From the NCBI GenBank assembly GCA_021234155.1, contig JAJEKV010000084.1:3539702-3603701 (forward strand): a stretch of 64,000 bases of DNA, written 5' to 3'. The position numbers were made by a program, and so were the translations under genes. The DNA comes from Isoetes taiwanensis (lineage: Eukaryota; Streptophyta; Lycopodiopsida; Isoetales; Isoetaceae). Position 1 is the first letter of the stretch; every line of letters begins with the position of its first letter. This document shows positions 35,901 to 48,769 of this stretch, piece after piece. Below the pieces are notes generated by a model. The model saw only the letters and a list, made by a program, of their open reading frames with translations, ran no database searches and was not told the DNA's origin.

Positions 35901-37250
35901 GTGCCATTTGATCTTGACTAAAACTTTAAGTTACATATGGACCATAGTAGATATATCCAACTATTCTTATGTGCTAAATTCCATTTTAAATTATTTGTTC
36001 ATCATCATATTTCTAGTTAATTAGCATGCATGCACACTTAACACATGTTCAACCAATTAGTTAAGGTCCCATATAAATGAGCATTTATTTAAGCGCAAGC
36101 CTCTACCTAAAGCCATTATCACTGCATGCATGCATTTTATTTTCAAAAATCTAATGTCTTTATATGCATATTGGACATTTATCCTTCAATATTAAGACCA
36201 TTCCTATTTAATTCTGTGCATCTGTGAAATCTCAAATCCTTGAATAAATTTTAGATAGTGGTCCACCCCTTGAATATTTTAATCCATGAGATATTGCCTT
36301 TTACAGTATCAGTTGAATACTTTAATCCATGAGATACTGCCTTTTACATTATCCATTCAGCAAGGATAAAGGCCTACTAGCAGCATTGTTAAACTCCAGT
36401 TTTAAAGAAATTCTTGAATTTTTTTATTTTTTTATTTTTGGAACAACTCCATTACACCTAATGAAATTTGATAAAAGAATAAGGACAGGGCTTCGCAATT
36501 AACCTGAGCAGCTCGGGCATCACGAAGAGTATTTTTAGCAAAGACAACAACTGCTTATCTTTCCAATTTGTGGCGGGAAGATCAAATCACCATCCATTCT
36601 GATCCTTTTATATTTCATCTTGCTTGTGAACATGGTCTTCCTATGTTTCTTAATTTTCTTATCTTCCTCCGCGTCGTCGACACGTTCCCAGGCCGACATC
36701 TCTGTCTTCTTTCCCGAAATATTGATCAGGGACAATCACATCCAATCTTGCATGTTTAAATAAGACTTTGGCCTCATTTCTATTGATGACGATGTCATTG
36801 ACAAAGTAACTGATGTTGTTTTACGTGTTTTGTATTCTCAAACCCCGGTTCATCGTAAGTTCCAATGTAAACTTGGCCCCCCTCCTCAATCTGTGATAAA
36901 CTGTGGAGACAGTTAGGCATCTGGCCAGGAAGGAGAAGCATCAAGAGGTGGAACACTTTTTATTATCATTCCAGAGATCTCACCATATGACTCAAGAAAC
37001 TGAGCTACATTCCAATCTGATTTAAATCCTCACATATCGATACAGATCAGCTGAGTATGCTCAAGTACGGTGGCTCAATACCACATTTCTTTTATGGATA
37101 TGCGCCTCTTGGTTCGGGCATATAATCTTGTCAACACAGGTTAACATTATTGCAGGAAGAGTACCCAGGACATAGTCTTTATTGATATTTGCTTTTATGT
37201 AAGGACTATACATGCCTGCAATATCCAGCAGGCACTGCTTTGTATGCTAC
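35901..37250. other. Stretch without supported genes
   Basis: Nothing recognisable except a tandem duplication of 'ttaatccatgagata' plus 'tgccttttaca' units at 36271-36362. Confidence 0.5.
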
Positions 37251-37257
37251 TGACAAG

Positions 37258-39840
37258 TTACGGAAGCTGAGATACTGCACTTCCGTGTTGGATTTCACAT
37301 GATGCAGGACTTCTCTCTCCATCAAAGTTAGTGTCCTCAAGTACGAAACATTCTGTGTAGTCTAAGGTGGTTTTCAAAAAACACTTGCCTGCAAGTATCT
37401 CATCCAACAGACAATTCATTTCAGTGTTGGACATGCCTCTGAGAGTCCGAAGGAAGGCCTTGTTAAAGAAATCCTTTGGCGGCTTGTCAGGGACATTGTC
37501 TTGATCATCACTCAATATCCTCTTCATCCACTTGTTCACTATAGCCATAAACTTAGATTAGGCCGCTTCTGGCATAAAGATCCATTGCCTTTCATCTTTC
37601 AGTTCCTTAACTTTAGTAGTTGTGACTTCAGCGAATTCTTGTAAAAGAAGAACAAGTCAACAAGATTGCCTCAGCGATCCTGACAAGCAAAACAAAGCAG
37701 AATAAAATAATCAAAAGCTCCACACGATGGCGATCCCGTTGAGCATAGCAAAACAAGACATATTGCTCCAGAGAATTGCGATGACGGTCCTCTTCAGGTA
37801 GTGTAAAAAATTAGACTACCAACATACCAGCCACTTATCAGATTTGCCTTGTATGGGTGAGCCTAGTGCCTGATGCTGATGTCGGAGCTGTTGTACGATA
37901 GACTCCTTGTATACTGTGTTGGCAATGATTTCATTGCACTCGATGGACAGGTGTAGGTATTCTGTATTTTCAGGTTACCATTCAATATCTTCGTCCTTCT
38001 CCTAGCATACACTATTGAGATTTCGACTTTTGTTTCAACCGACCCGAGCATTCCACAAAGGATTTGAGCTCCCGCCATGGAATAGTTCCCAGAGATAATA
38101 TAATATTTTTTCCCTAGAGCTGCGTAGGATCATTCCATGTTAATGTTTTTCCTGTCACAGGATCAAACGAGAGAAGGTCAGCTAGCGTGAGGATGTCGTG
38201 TGGGGAGTCTCTGAAAGACCAATAGAGTATGCACGTGATCGTTAGATATAGTTTTGTGCATAATGTAGGGGGGAGCAGTGACGCAGTCATATATGCTAAC
38301 ATATTTGAACCAAGAAACACCATCGGACAAAACCTTTTGTACTGGTTCAACTTCAACGTTGTTTTCTCTGTCAGCCATTTTTCATTGACTGTCTTAAACT
38401 TAAGCTCCTCGAGTAGAGCATATGAATCTGGCATAGGTGTTGGAGCAATATAGGGAACAGCCTGCAATGCATTTTCTGGGACCTTGAACTGTGCTCTAAT
38501 TGGTCCCTTGAACGTGACTCTGACTGTTGGTGTAGAAGTTGAAGCGGAGCCTTCATTTCTTTTCTTTTTAGACACGTTGCGAATACCCACACTTATATAA
38601 CATTCTTCTTGCCCAAATATGTGGACTTGCCCTTTGAAGATTCAGGCGACCTCACCCTTGAGGATTCAGCTGAATTGGACTTTTTAGGCTCAGGTGGCTT
38701 GCGCTTTAAAGACGGACCTGACTTTGGCAATGCAGACATCTTTGTGCTGGCAATAGGTTTCGACCTTCTCTGTAGAATTTTCCTGTTTAAATCCCTGCAC
38801 CTAGTAGCTAGCCAGGTGTTGTCCATTCTCATGGGCATTTTGTCATCCTTCAGAGCCTTTATGGCGCAGCTTGGTGGTTTCTTGTCATTAGCAAGAAACT
38901 TTCTGCATGCAATGAATTCCAGCAGTATATCCTTATTGTTAAGGCCAACAACTTCTATGGATTCATAAGAAGGCAGTGGCTAGCTGTAACCTCTGGCACT
39001 GTGATCCTTTCTACTGGCTTTAGGCTTCATTGAACTTGCCGTCATCATAGCAAGATCGTAATATTTAAGCTACAAGATGTACTGAATAAACTGGTGCTAG
39101 GTGGTGTCTTCCATAGAGCAGAGAATAGCATTTTGAACCTTCTCAGTACTGCCTTCCCACATGTGACTATTATCCCCATCTGCTCACCCACCTTAATGTT
39201 TTCGCTTTATATTATAAATAGACACAACTCCTTTCGTTTGTTCCCTTCTTTATGTGGCACACCCTGCAATATTTCCATACACCATCTTTAATTCGGCACA
39301 GATGTCACAACTCTAAGCAGTATCACATTTGTAGGTCCTTCAAATACTTTAGCGTCTACAAAGTTCAAAAATCCGGTTAGTGGCATAATATAGAATGCAC
39401 TAGTGGGTATTTGAGATTGTTGTATGTTTCCTGGAAGCTTTACCAAGATCACATGTTGTCGATGGACCCATTTCCTCTCTATGGAATAGTTCATCTGCAC
39501 AGTTTCCAGATATGATGACCCTCTATTCACACCTGGGGGCTTTACAAGTTCCATAAGATATGCCATGATGTGATGGGAACCATTGGCATTCTCCTAGTGA
39601 TATGGGTTGTTGTTGCCAAGATTGATCACATAATATCGTTTGTGTTTCAACCCTCCACATCATGGACAATGCGAAACAGGTCCTCCTCACCACCTTCACT
39701 AGAGGCTTCATCATCCTCATTGCCTGTTGTATGTTGTTGCGCCAGTGTGGTGACCTGGGGTCCATCCTCTTGCTTTGAAGCCAACACTCTTTGGTTCTTG
39801 CTTGCCCTCGTCACCATGTGCTAACTTCTAAGCCCTTCAA
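37258..39840 (-). pseudogene. Decayed ORF cluster, family unrecognised
   Basis: The minus strand carries a series of fragments: 39765-39523, 39566-39288, 38960-38593 (read-through into RDLNRKILQRRSKPIAS), 38590-38114 (158 codons, with YALLEELKFKTVNEKWL and LLSFDPVTGKTLTWND) and 37640-37258 (VNKWMKRILSDDQDNV, then SNTEMNCLLDEILAGK). Stops and frame changes break the chain. Composition is protein-like, with hydrophobic and charged alternation, but no family comes to mind. It may be part of a DNA transposon or a gag-like region. It lies head-on to the Copia remnant. Confidence 0.35.
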
Positions 39841-40690
39841 ATATAGCTTTGGAAGGGGTAAAGCAGGCGACATCAAAGGGGCCCTATGAGAAGTGTGGAC
39901 AGGCAGCAATGCAAAATGGATGCCATCCTCATTGATAGTCAATATAATCTCTAGGTCAACATGGCTCTTGTGGCCATCCAAAAATATCAAACGTGTCCTT
40001 TCTAGACACCCCCACTCCTTTCGAGAGGTATCTTGGTAGTGCAGGGTAGCTAGAGAGACAAGGTTACCCCCCCAATCCTCGACCTAACCCCACTAAGGCG
40101 ACGCATCACTTAGGTGGGGTCAAACTCATACTTTTACCTCTCACAATGGCAAACTATAGATCTAACAAACTATGGACCCCCAGTAGATCAGCAACCAAGG
40201 ATCCTTCTGCACGTAGTCCTCTATTGTGAACCAATCAAGCCCCTTAGTCTTCATGCAGGCTTCTATGCAATGCACATGCCAAATTAATTATTGAGGTCTA
40301 TTACCAGAGTCACACTAATCATGGTTTCTAGTCTCTATCCCTCTTCCCTCAAGCACAAGAGGTGCAAACAAAGCAATTTTTTCCCTGATCATCTATCATA
40401 ATCCAAACAAAGCAATGCTACAGTTCTATTGTGATATCAATAGAACCAACATTCCTTGGATGGGGATGTCTTATCTTGCATCTCCTATTTATGCTGCCTC
40501 CTTCCTCATTTCCAATCATCGGCGTTCTCTTGGGCTCCTTTCCATTTTGCTCTTTTTTGACTCCACAAGTCTCTCCTACCAGTCATGCCTTCTTGAGCTA
40601 TTTGTCCTACCCTATGCATCGATCATATGCATATCATCCTATCTTCCCTTAGCTTTTTGGCAGTGGATCATCCCTATCTGATCATGTTTG
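39841..40690. other. Stretch without supported genes
   Basis: Only short hydrophobic ORFs of the kind expected by chance. No repeats recognised. Confidence 0.5.
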
Positions 40691-40699
40691 ATGCTGGCT

Positions 40700-42582
40700 T
40701 TTCGGCAAGCAATCTTGTGATCAACTAGGATTATGGTTCGGTGGAGTATGATTGTGATTCAGGGTTGTTGAAGTCCGGCTTTAATGCTTTTGCAATAATA
40801 CCTTTCTATGGAGCAAGTAACTAAATTGGTGATTCACTGCAATACCAAATCTTTCAGCTAGAAAAAGTTAGAGGCTTCAATAGTGATTTACATCAGCATA
40901 AAATTTTCGGCTAGAAAAGCCATAGCAAATGGATCTGTGGTAGAGAGAGACATCATTGTTTGCTTACTCAGTGAAACTGTGGCATGATTCACCAAGTAAT
41001 ATTCAATTACAAATAATATAATCTTTTGAGAATGTTGGATGAATATTCAACACTCCCCCTCAGCCAACATTCATGTGTTTGATACTAATAGCATCACAAA
41101 AATATTCATGCTTTCTTTCGGATAATGCTTTCATCAAGATATCTGCTTCTTCTTTGGAAGTAGGAATTTACTACAACTCAACTTCACCTTTCGCCACTTT
41201 CTCCCTTATGAAATGATAATGCAGATCATTATGTTTTGACCTTGGGTGCAACACTGGATTCTTAGTAATTGCTATACAACTTTTATTGTCACAATACAAT
41301 TTAGTTGGGCTAAATTGCCATAACCAAATTAGTTCTCTTCTTGCCAAAGAGGCAACGACATATTCTAATTCAACTCTTGACATGGCCAAACAATTTTTCT
41401 CGTTGCGACACCATTGTGCCATTAAGTTTACACAAATATCCTAATGTGGATTTTTGTTTGTCCATGTCTCCTGTCCAATCCGCATCGGTATAGCCAGTCA
41501 ATTCTGCATAACCAATCACCTTAGGATTACTATCAAAGCTTTTAGTGTAGCAAATATATATAGCACATGGTATACAAAGTATCTAAGGATACGCTTGGTG
41601 GCTATCCAATGTTCCCATCCTGGGTTAGTCAAATATGTACTCAAAGGGCCCCAAATGCAATATCTGGTTTTGTGGCATTTTTCATGTAAAGCAAACTTCC
41701 AATGAGCTCTTTATAAGGTATTCACTTTTTTCCTTTTTTCTTCCTCAACCATTGGATACAAATCTCCAGAAATGCTTTTATAAGCCACTAGAGGAATTGG
41801 TACTGATTGTCATAAAAAAAAAGTGTCAAGCATCTTCCTAATATATTTTATCTATATTAAAGCCAACACTCCAATTTGCCTGACTTTGTAAGCCTCCATG
41901 CCCAAAAGTTTTTTGATTTACCAAGATCACTCATCAAAAGTATAGCTTCCAACACATCTTTGTACTCATCCATAAATCTTCAATCATTAGCACTCGTGAC
42001 ACAGTCATCAATATACAATTCTATGATGCAAATTTACCATCTATCTTTTTGATGTACAAGTTACCTTCACTCTCCAATTTTTCCAAACCCTGTACAATAG
42101 ATAACTATTCATGCATACATACCATAGTCTAGATACTTGCTTAAAACCGTACACTGCCTTTTTAAACTTAGAGACTTTATTTCCTTGCACCTCAAATCCA
42201 ACTGGTTGATTTCCTCCCGGAGAAAGCTGTATTGTCGAGCTTTAAATCATGCTTAACTGCTATGGCAATCAAGACTCGCAAATTTGTTAGTTTAACAATA
42301 GGAAAAAAAGTGTCATGATAAACTTTAACAGCTTCTTGAGTAAAACATCAAGCCACCAATCTAGCTTTATATCTTTCAAATTTTCCATTTAGGCCCCCTT
42401 TTATTTTAAAAATCCGTTTACATCCTACCATATTTTTATCTTTTAGTTGAGGTCTGAGATCATACATACTTGTCTGTTTAACAACTCGAGTTCTTCTTGT
42501 ATGGCCTTTCTCCAACTGCATCCGGTAAGTTGATAGCTTCATCATATGTTTCAGGCTTCTTAACCCACAGCATTGCTGGTCG
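40700..42582 (-). mobile_element. Ty1/Copia retrotransposon remnant (minus)
   Basis: Minus-strand reading gives KKPETYDEA (start of RT) at 42580, then KDKNMVGCKRIFKI, KFERYKARLVA, a LYIDD catalytic motif near 42010, and the RNase H part AQWCRNEKNCLAMSRVELEY (41.4 kb). It ends with a typical Copia polypurine tract (GGGGGAG on the element strand at about 41054-41060). The 3' LTR (TGTTGAATATTCATCC...) then runs leftwards from about 41053. The left LTR boundary could not be fixed. Frames are broken. The RT is cut on the right by the long-LTR element at 42583. Confidence 0.8.
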
Positions 42583-44075
42583 TGTGACGTTCCACATATT
42601 TATACGCCTTTTTAAGTATAAATACGTGACACGTCACTATGAATAATTAATGGCACATTAATTATTCATAAGCTAAGGTTAGCTATGTTAATAATTAAAT
42701 TATAAAGGTGGAAACCTAACCTTAAACCCTAATTCGAATTTAAGGCTTAATCTAATATTAAAAGGGCCTAAAATACCAAATTAGTTAATATTAGCCAACC
42801 CGGAGCTGCCACCTGGCCCAAATCGATTGGGCAAGGGAGAGTTACTAACTTGGGACCCAAATTGTTTTTGCACCCCCATTTGCCCCAATTCAATTAGGAG
42901 CAATTGGAGATGGAGGAGGAGGAGCAAAGCAGCCTGCACCCCTTCAAAGAATCGAGATGGAGCCATCCCAAGCCCGATTCGACTAAGAGTCCGTAGCTTA
43001 GCTGTGTTATCTCAGAGGGTAGTGCCCCCGCGGGCATTTGTTGTGTGTATTTCTTCTGCTTTCTCTCGGTGTTCTTTATGCTTTAATTGTAGGAACTAAC
43101 CCTTGATTGCAAAGGTGAGTTCTCTTTATCTCCTGATTCGATATTTGCTCATGAATGATGGATTGATAGTTCTTTGCATAAGTATTACTCTTGAAAATGG
43201 GGAATTACGGGGTAGAGACCTCTCGAGCCCATGTATTGTAGTATGCTTCTAGATAGAACCCCAGATATCCCATTAGATGCGGCTCGGTACAAGAGACCAC
43301 CCAAATGTGGATGCTATGGAGTGACTTAGCACCAAACAAGGGACACAAAGGGTGAAGTGGGGTGGGGTCTTGCACCTAACATAAAAGGCTCCCCGAGACT
43401 CCTACAAAGGGACTAGGGTTCTAATAGCCTAGCCAGCTGAGCTAGGGCGCGATCCAGGCCGGTATGGGTCCGACACTCCCCTCGGTACAGCAGGTATGAC
43501 CCGCATGGGGCATCCCCGTACTTTGAGTAGATTTAGGGCGAGTAAGTCGCACGGATGCGGGGTCGCCGATGCGACGTATTCTCTAGTCCACCCATGGAAC
43601 CACCGGGTGATCCCGAAGGGGGACGCTTTCCGACCTGCCTCACCTGGACGGGGCTTCATGAACCCCGTAGTAGGCTCAAGGGTGATACCTTGAGTCTCAC
43701 AGAACCGAAGGTTATAGTGACGCCATAGCATGATTCACTCATCCGCAAAGTGTGCACAGAGGGGGGCGGATGGAGTGACAACCCTAGCCGATGTTCTATG
43801 CCAGCTAACGCCAGTTATACTCCGTCTCCCGATCGATCTTTGAGATCGAGCCGCCTATCCTCACAGAGTCCAACCGGGTAGAACCCGGGTTTGGGGTGTT
43901 TTCCTTAGGGTTAGATGCATATTCTCCGCCGCTGGTACTTGATGGATGTGCCACCCTTCGTGGTGGTTATTTATATATGATTTATGCCGTGGTGCTAACA
44001 TGTATTCACGCTTCCGCCACTTAGAGCCCCATTGAAGGCGTGGTTTAATGACACCTCCGTCCTTCTTCACCGCAT
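42583..44075 (+). repeat. LTR A (plus), truncated at 3' end
   Basis: It begins TGTGACGTTCCAC inside the Copia RT. Its right part (from about 43740) aligns with the 3' half of LTR D: both contain 'gcaaagtgtgcacag', then a 'ggcggatggagtg' block, then 'gcttccgc'. The terminal GGGGACGTCACA is missing, so the LTR is truncated or recombined near 44075. Confidence 0.6.
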
Positions 44076-44630
44076 CTCTCTATAGATGGCCCTCGATAGA
44101 CGGAGGGTTCTCGCCATGGCGGTGATGGTCGCCATGGAGGGGAAAGTCCCCTGCATGTATACGCCTTCGGGTCGATATATTCGTGGAGCGCCACAAAGGT
44201 ATCGAGCTTTGTACCTTTATGATGTGGCTGTACCACCCACTTCCCAAATGGACAGGGGCCAACTCTATGTTGGACTTGTACATGTTGATGTATTCACATG
44301 TGCAGGCCAGTAAGCAGTACGTGACCTGCCCATGTATAGAGGGTTGCTGATGGCCCGACTTTTCCAGTTTTATCTTATCTACATGTGTTACCTTTTTGTT
44401 ACGGTGATGTTTGATATCGGACTTCGGTCCTTAAACCTTCTTATGATAAGTATGTCAAATGCACCTTGCTTAAACTCTTCTATGTTTTAAGCTTTCATGC
44501 TATTACCTTCGGAAATAAGGAATTACCTTCCTTTTTATGTATACTTTCTTCTATTGCAGTTTTCGATTAACCGTCATTTGTTTAACTAACCCCAATGCTG
44601 AGGACAACATTATTTTTAAGGTGGGGAGAA
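44076..44630 (+). mobile_element. 3' internal end of a long-LTR element with polypurine tract
   Basis: This stretch follows truncated LTR A and ends in GAGGACAACATT and then AAGGTGGGGAGAA (44618-44630), a classic polypurine tract placed directly before an LTR start (TGTGACGTTCC). Such ends are typical of Ty3/gypsy-type plant elements. A 75-codon ORF here has no recognised domain. Confidence 0.55.
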
Positions 44631-44704
44631 TGTGACGTTCCACGTATTTATACGGTATATGTATAAATAAGCTGACACGTCACCCAATAAAGGTACGCCA
44701 CCAT
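44631..44704 (+). repeat. LTR B, first 74 bp only
   Basis: It starts TGTGACGTTCCACGTATTTA just after the polypurine tract, closely matching the start of LTR A, and is cut off at the inverted LTR C. Confidence 0.65.
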
Positions 44705-45540
44705 TGTGACGTCCCCTACTCGCATACGGTGCACTCACCGTATACAAACAGGAGTTCATCCCCCATACCAGCTCCATGCCGATACAGGGCCCTCCACATG
44801 ACACTGCAACCGCGGTTGGGTTCCAAAGGGGAAGAGGAAGGGGTCATTTTACCCCGCCTCCTCGTGGCCTACCTAGCTGCGGAAGCGTAAACATACATGT
44901 CAAGATACAACATAATCACATATCCACCTCGGCGGGTGGTCCATCGATCTCGATGAGACAAAGATCAAAGACAATGCACATGGGGAATCCCTACCCAAGG
45001 CTCAGACTCGATGGGATGACTGACGGCTTGGGTCTCCAGAGTTCATTGCAGACAGAATTCATGGCAATGGATTTGACTGGCATAAGAACATGGCATCGGG
45101 TTGTCCACTCCATCCGCCTCTCCCCGTGCACACTTTGCAGAGTAGGCTGAAAAGTGCCTGACCTCGATCAGAGCTCACGGATGCATAGCCGAAAGGGCTA
45201 TTCCCGGTCTCATCCTCCCAGCCTGGATGGGGCAGGAGGGGATTACTCCCCTCCGTAGATTTGCATGCCGACTCAAGGTGACTAGAGGGCCAACGCCTGA
45301 TTCGACCGGGAACCCACCGAAAGTGTACACCACTTCACGGGTGTCGAGTCCATGCCCTACCCACACTCAGTGGTAAGCCATTAGACCTAGTCACAATGAT
45401 CCCTGGTAGGCCTTACACACCAGAGGGATCGTTCAGGAGTCAGAACATGAACCTCCTTCTTAGCCAGTCTGGCCCCTTCACCCACAACCAGGTGTGGTTC
45501 TTGTACACAGGCCGAATCTATAGTGTGCTAGAGAGGCTAA

Positions 45541-45580
<40 letters not shown>

Positions 45581-47375
45581 TATGAATATGTTATATTATA
45601 GAGAAAGTGTTATACATATATCCCACGTATGGGATTAATAAAGCTAGCCTTTGCATTCCTGAACTCAAATCATCATCAACTAACCAGTGACACTTAAAGA
45701 AAACATAAAATCCTTGGATCATACCAATCCTGTCAAGAGCTTTGTTATAGTTGAGCCCATATTTTCGATGATGGGCGAGAGCCATGAGAGCCACCTTCAT
45801 ATTAAAAATATTCTTCATCTTGTCCAAGGAGAATTGTTGTCCCCCCATCTTCCATATTGTCCACAGCCCTATGTTGAGCAGAGACGCAGAGATAACATCT
45901 CCATCAGTAGCTACAATTATTCCTGGCCATTGTAGAACATTGGTACCAATGAGCTGACACACCCAATCCCGTAAGATCATGACCTTGGGGCAAAAGAATA
46001 AATGAGTGAGGGTTTCGAGGTATTGCATCCAAGCGGGCATCCGCCACTCGGAATAATCCCATTTCCGAGAGTCTCCATAGTGCTCAATCCTCCCCTCAAA
46101 GCTAACCATCCAAAATTGCAACCTTCTTGAGCAGAGTGAAGTCCATGACTTAGCTAGTAGTTGTTTTGCCTCAGACAAGATCAACTCCCAACCCGCCGCC
46201 AGCCTTTTAAGGGAGTCAACACCTGAGAAGGCGATATATCGTGGCGACAACATATTTCTCTTCTTCCTCGCCATGTGCCCATCCATCACACCGGGCCTTC
46301 CTGTCCTAAAAGATTAGCCAAAGTACTACATATTTCTCGGTAGATCTTCCTATCACCCTCCCCTGCATCTTGAACCTTTTCTTTAAAGCGAGACCAGGAG
46401 AGCCACCGTACACCATCCCAAAGATGTGCCACTCTAGTGATTCCTGCTGACCTCCACTTAAGAAAGATGCAGGGGTGTGTGAGAGCTAGAGGGAGGTTAT
46501 TTCTCATCCATATCTGAGTGTTCCAGAAAATGCTCAGCTTTCCAGCCTCCCTCGGAGCTTCCATTGGCTTAAAAAGACTTTGAACTTCTAACCAAGCCTG
46601 TAGCAGCTTCCGCATAATTGGTGATGTGCCTGGGGCAATTTTGTAACAATAAAAGAAGGAACCCATTTCCTCCCTGGGTAAAGAAGGCTTACCTTTTAAA
46701 GTACAACGTTGAAGCCAATATTTGACAAAGTGCAGAGCTAGGGAGGTAATACCTCGTAGTGCTCTCCACACATATTTGCCTGCGAGTACCTGGGCTTGAG
46801 TTTCCAAGTCCTTGCACCCCATCCCACCATCCTTTCGATCCATACACAGTTCCGACCATGCCACCTTATGCATTCCTCCCCCCCATATAAACTTCCTGAT
46901 GATGGTTTGGATTTGATTATAAATGTACTTAGGAGCTACCATAGCTGAGGAATAGTATACATGAGAAGCTGCAAGGACTGCATTGGCAACTGCAATCTTT
47001 CCAGCGATCGCAAGCCTTTTTGCTGACCATAAGTTGACTTTCTTTCTCAGGTTGTCCAGAATAGGGGTCCAGGGTCCTTTTAGATTATCGGAAAGGACCA
47101 GGGGTAAACCAAGCAATTTTGTGGCTTCATCTTTGAGGATGCGAAATCCAAAGTCTTTTACCCTCGAGAGAGGCTAATCTAGGAGCATCTACTACCAAGC
47201 TTTAAGTCTCTACCCCCCTTCCCAATACAAGGAGTTCATAGAGCTACATCATCCATATACATCACAGAAGAACTAAAGAACTATATCTAATCTATATCAT
47301 AGAGTTAGGTTCTTTAGTTAGAGTCTGGTCTAGAGATCTAGAGGGCTGCTTTAGGCAATTTAATAGCTTAAACCC
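44705..47375 (-). repeat. LTR C (minus), interrupted by a LINE
   Basis: It reads TGTGACGTCCCCTACTCGCA at 44705, the reverse complement of an LTR 3' end. It runs to a hairpin centre near 47375. Apart from the LINE inserted at 45544 it is the mirror image of LTR D, about 1.03 kb of LTR sequence. It lacks the 5' 600 bp present in LTR E. Confidence 0.75.
45544..47166 (-). mobile_element. 5'-truncated LINE with 14-bp target-site duplication
   Basis: On the minus strand a 276-codon frame (47116-46286; LWSAKRLAIAGKIAVANAVL, then PKYIYNQIQTIIRKFIWGGG) and a 232-codon frame (46289-45591; LETLTHLFFCPK) form the RT thumb and C-terminal region. They overlap by four bases, so one frameshift separates them. 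The poly(A) tail is the T run at 45543-45575. AGAGAGGCTAATCT occurs at both borders (45530-45543 and 47167-47180), and the uninterrupted sequence is seen in LTRs D and E. A clean target-primed insertion. Confidence 0.93.
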
Positions 47376-47389
47376 CATTTCAGTCATAG

Positions 47390-48756
47390 AATCAGCAGGT
47401 TTAGCCTATTAAATTGCCCATAGCAGCCCTCTAGATCTCTAGATACCAGACTCTAACTAAAGAACCTAACTCTATGATATAGATTAGATATAGTTCTTTA
47501 GTTCTTCTGTGATGTATATGGATGATGTAGCTCTATGAACTCCTTGTATTGGGAAGGGGGGTAGAGACTTAAAGCTTGGTGGGTAAAAGCATGTTAGGGT
47601 GTCCCTTAAAAAGTATTATTTAGTGACCAAAAAAGTACCTGAAAAGGTAGCCAGGACTGGGTACTGGGTACCTATGTAATATTGCAATAAAAGATACGTT
47701 TTAGAACTTTTATATATATTTTGGTCTCCGATAGCATTATATTATCTTACTTTGTATATTAACATATTCTGGACTTTTATTTTGGATTTTTATATTAGTT
47801 TTAATAAAAAGAAAAATGAGAAAGTACCCAGTTCTGAAGTACCTAGTGTATGTACTTTTGCGGGTTCCAAAAGTGGTACACCCTAACATGCTTTTACCCT
47901 GGTAGTAGATGCTCCTAGATTAGCCTCTCTAGCACACTATAGATTCGGCCTGTGTACAAGAACCACACCTGGTTGTGGGTGAAGGGGCCAGGCTGGCTAA
48001 GAAGGAGGTTCATGTTCTGACTCCTGAACGATCCCTCTGGTGTGTAAGGCCTACCAGAGATCATTGTGACTAGGTCTAATGGCTTACCACTGAGTGTGGG
48101 TAGGGCATGGACTCGACACCCATGAAGTGGTGTACACTTTCCAGTGGGTTCAGTCGAATACGGGCAGTGGCCCTCTAGTCACCTTGAGTCAGCATGCAAA
48201 TCTCTGGAGGGAGTAATCCCCTCCTGCCCTATCGGAACTGGGAGAATGAGACCTAGGAATAGCCCTTTCGGCTATGCATCCGGCGGGCTACAGTCAGGTC
48301 CCGACACTTTTCAGCCTACTCTGCAAAGTGTGCACAGGAGGGGCGGATGGAGTGGACAACCCGATGCCATGTTCTTATGCCAGCCAAATCCATTGCCATG
48401 AATTCTGTCTGCAATGAACTCTAGAGACCCAAGCCGTCAGTCATCCCATCGAGTCTGAGCCTTGGGTAGGAATTCCCCATGTGCATTGTGCTGATCTTTG
48501 TCTATGCAGATGCGATGGACCACCCTTCGAGGTGGATATATGATTATGTTGTATACTGACATGTATGTTTACGCTTCCGCAGCTAGGTAGGCCCTGAGGG
48601 AGACGGGGTAAAATGACCCCTTCACTCTTCCCACTGGAACCCGACACGGTTGCAGTGTCATGTGGAGGGCCCCGTGACGAAGATGGAGCTGGTATGGGGA
48701 TGAACTCCTCGTTTGTATACGCGAGTGCAATCGTGCACGCAGTAGGGGACGTCACA
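47390..48756 (+). repeat. LTR D (plus), partial
   Basis: It ends GTAGGGGACGTCACA at 48756 and is followed by a primer binding site. Its left end is the hairpin shared with LTR C, so the two form a palindrome. It contains a 319-bp MITE. Without it the length is about 1.04 kb. Confidence 0.8.
47581..47899. mobile_element. MITE, 319 bp, TIR GGGTAAAAGCATG
   Basis: The ends are inverted repeats of 22 bp (GGGTAAAAGCATGTTAGG... at 47581, its reverse complement ending at 47899). TGGT is duplicated at the borders (47577-47580, 47900-47903). The empty site AGCTTGGTAGTAGATG is seen in LTR C and LTR E, proving insertion. No coding capacity. A 4-bp duplication does not point clearly to one superfamily. 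Confidence 0.92.
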
Positions 48757-48757
48757 G

Positions 48758-48769
48758 TGGTATCAGAGC
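48758..48769 (+). promoter_or_regulatory. Primer binding site for initiator tRNA-Met (LTR D)
   Basis: TGGTATCAGAGC lies one base after the LTR end. It is the complement of the 3' end of plant initiator tRNA-Met, the usual PBS of plant LTR retrotransposons. Confidence 0.92.

Noticed and set aside
40415-40681. Membrane-protein-like ORF of 88 codons
   Set aside because: Two overlapping frames are equally hydrophobic; no domain and no neighbours to support it.
43200-44070. rRNA or organellar DNA insertion (GC-rich, no ORF)
   Set aside because: The sequence aligns with the LTRs D and E of the same region, so it is LTR sequence.
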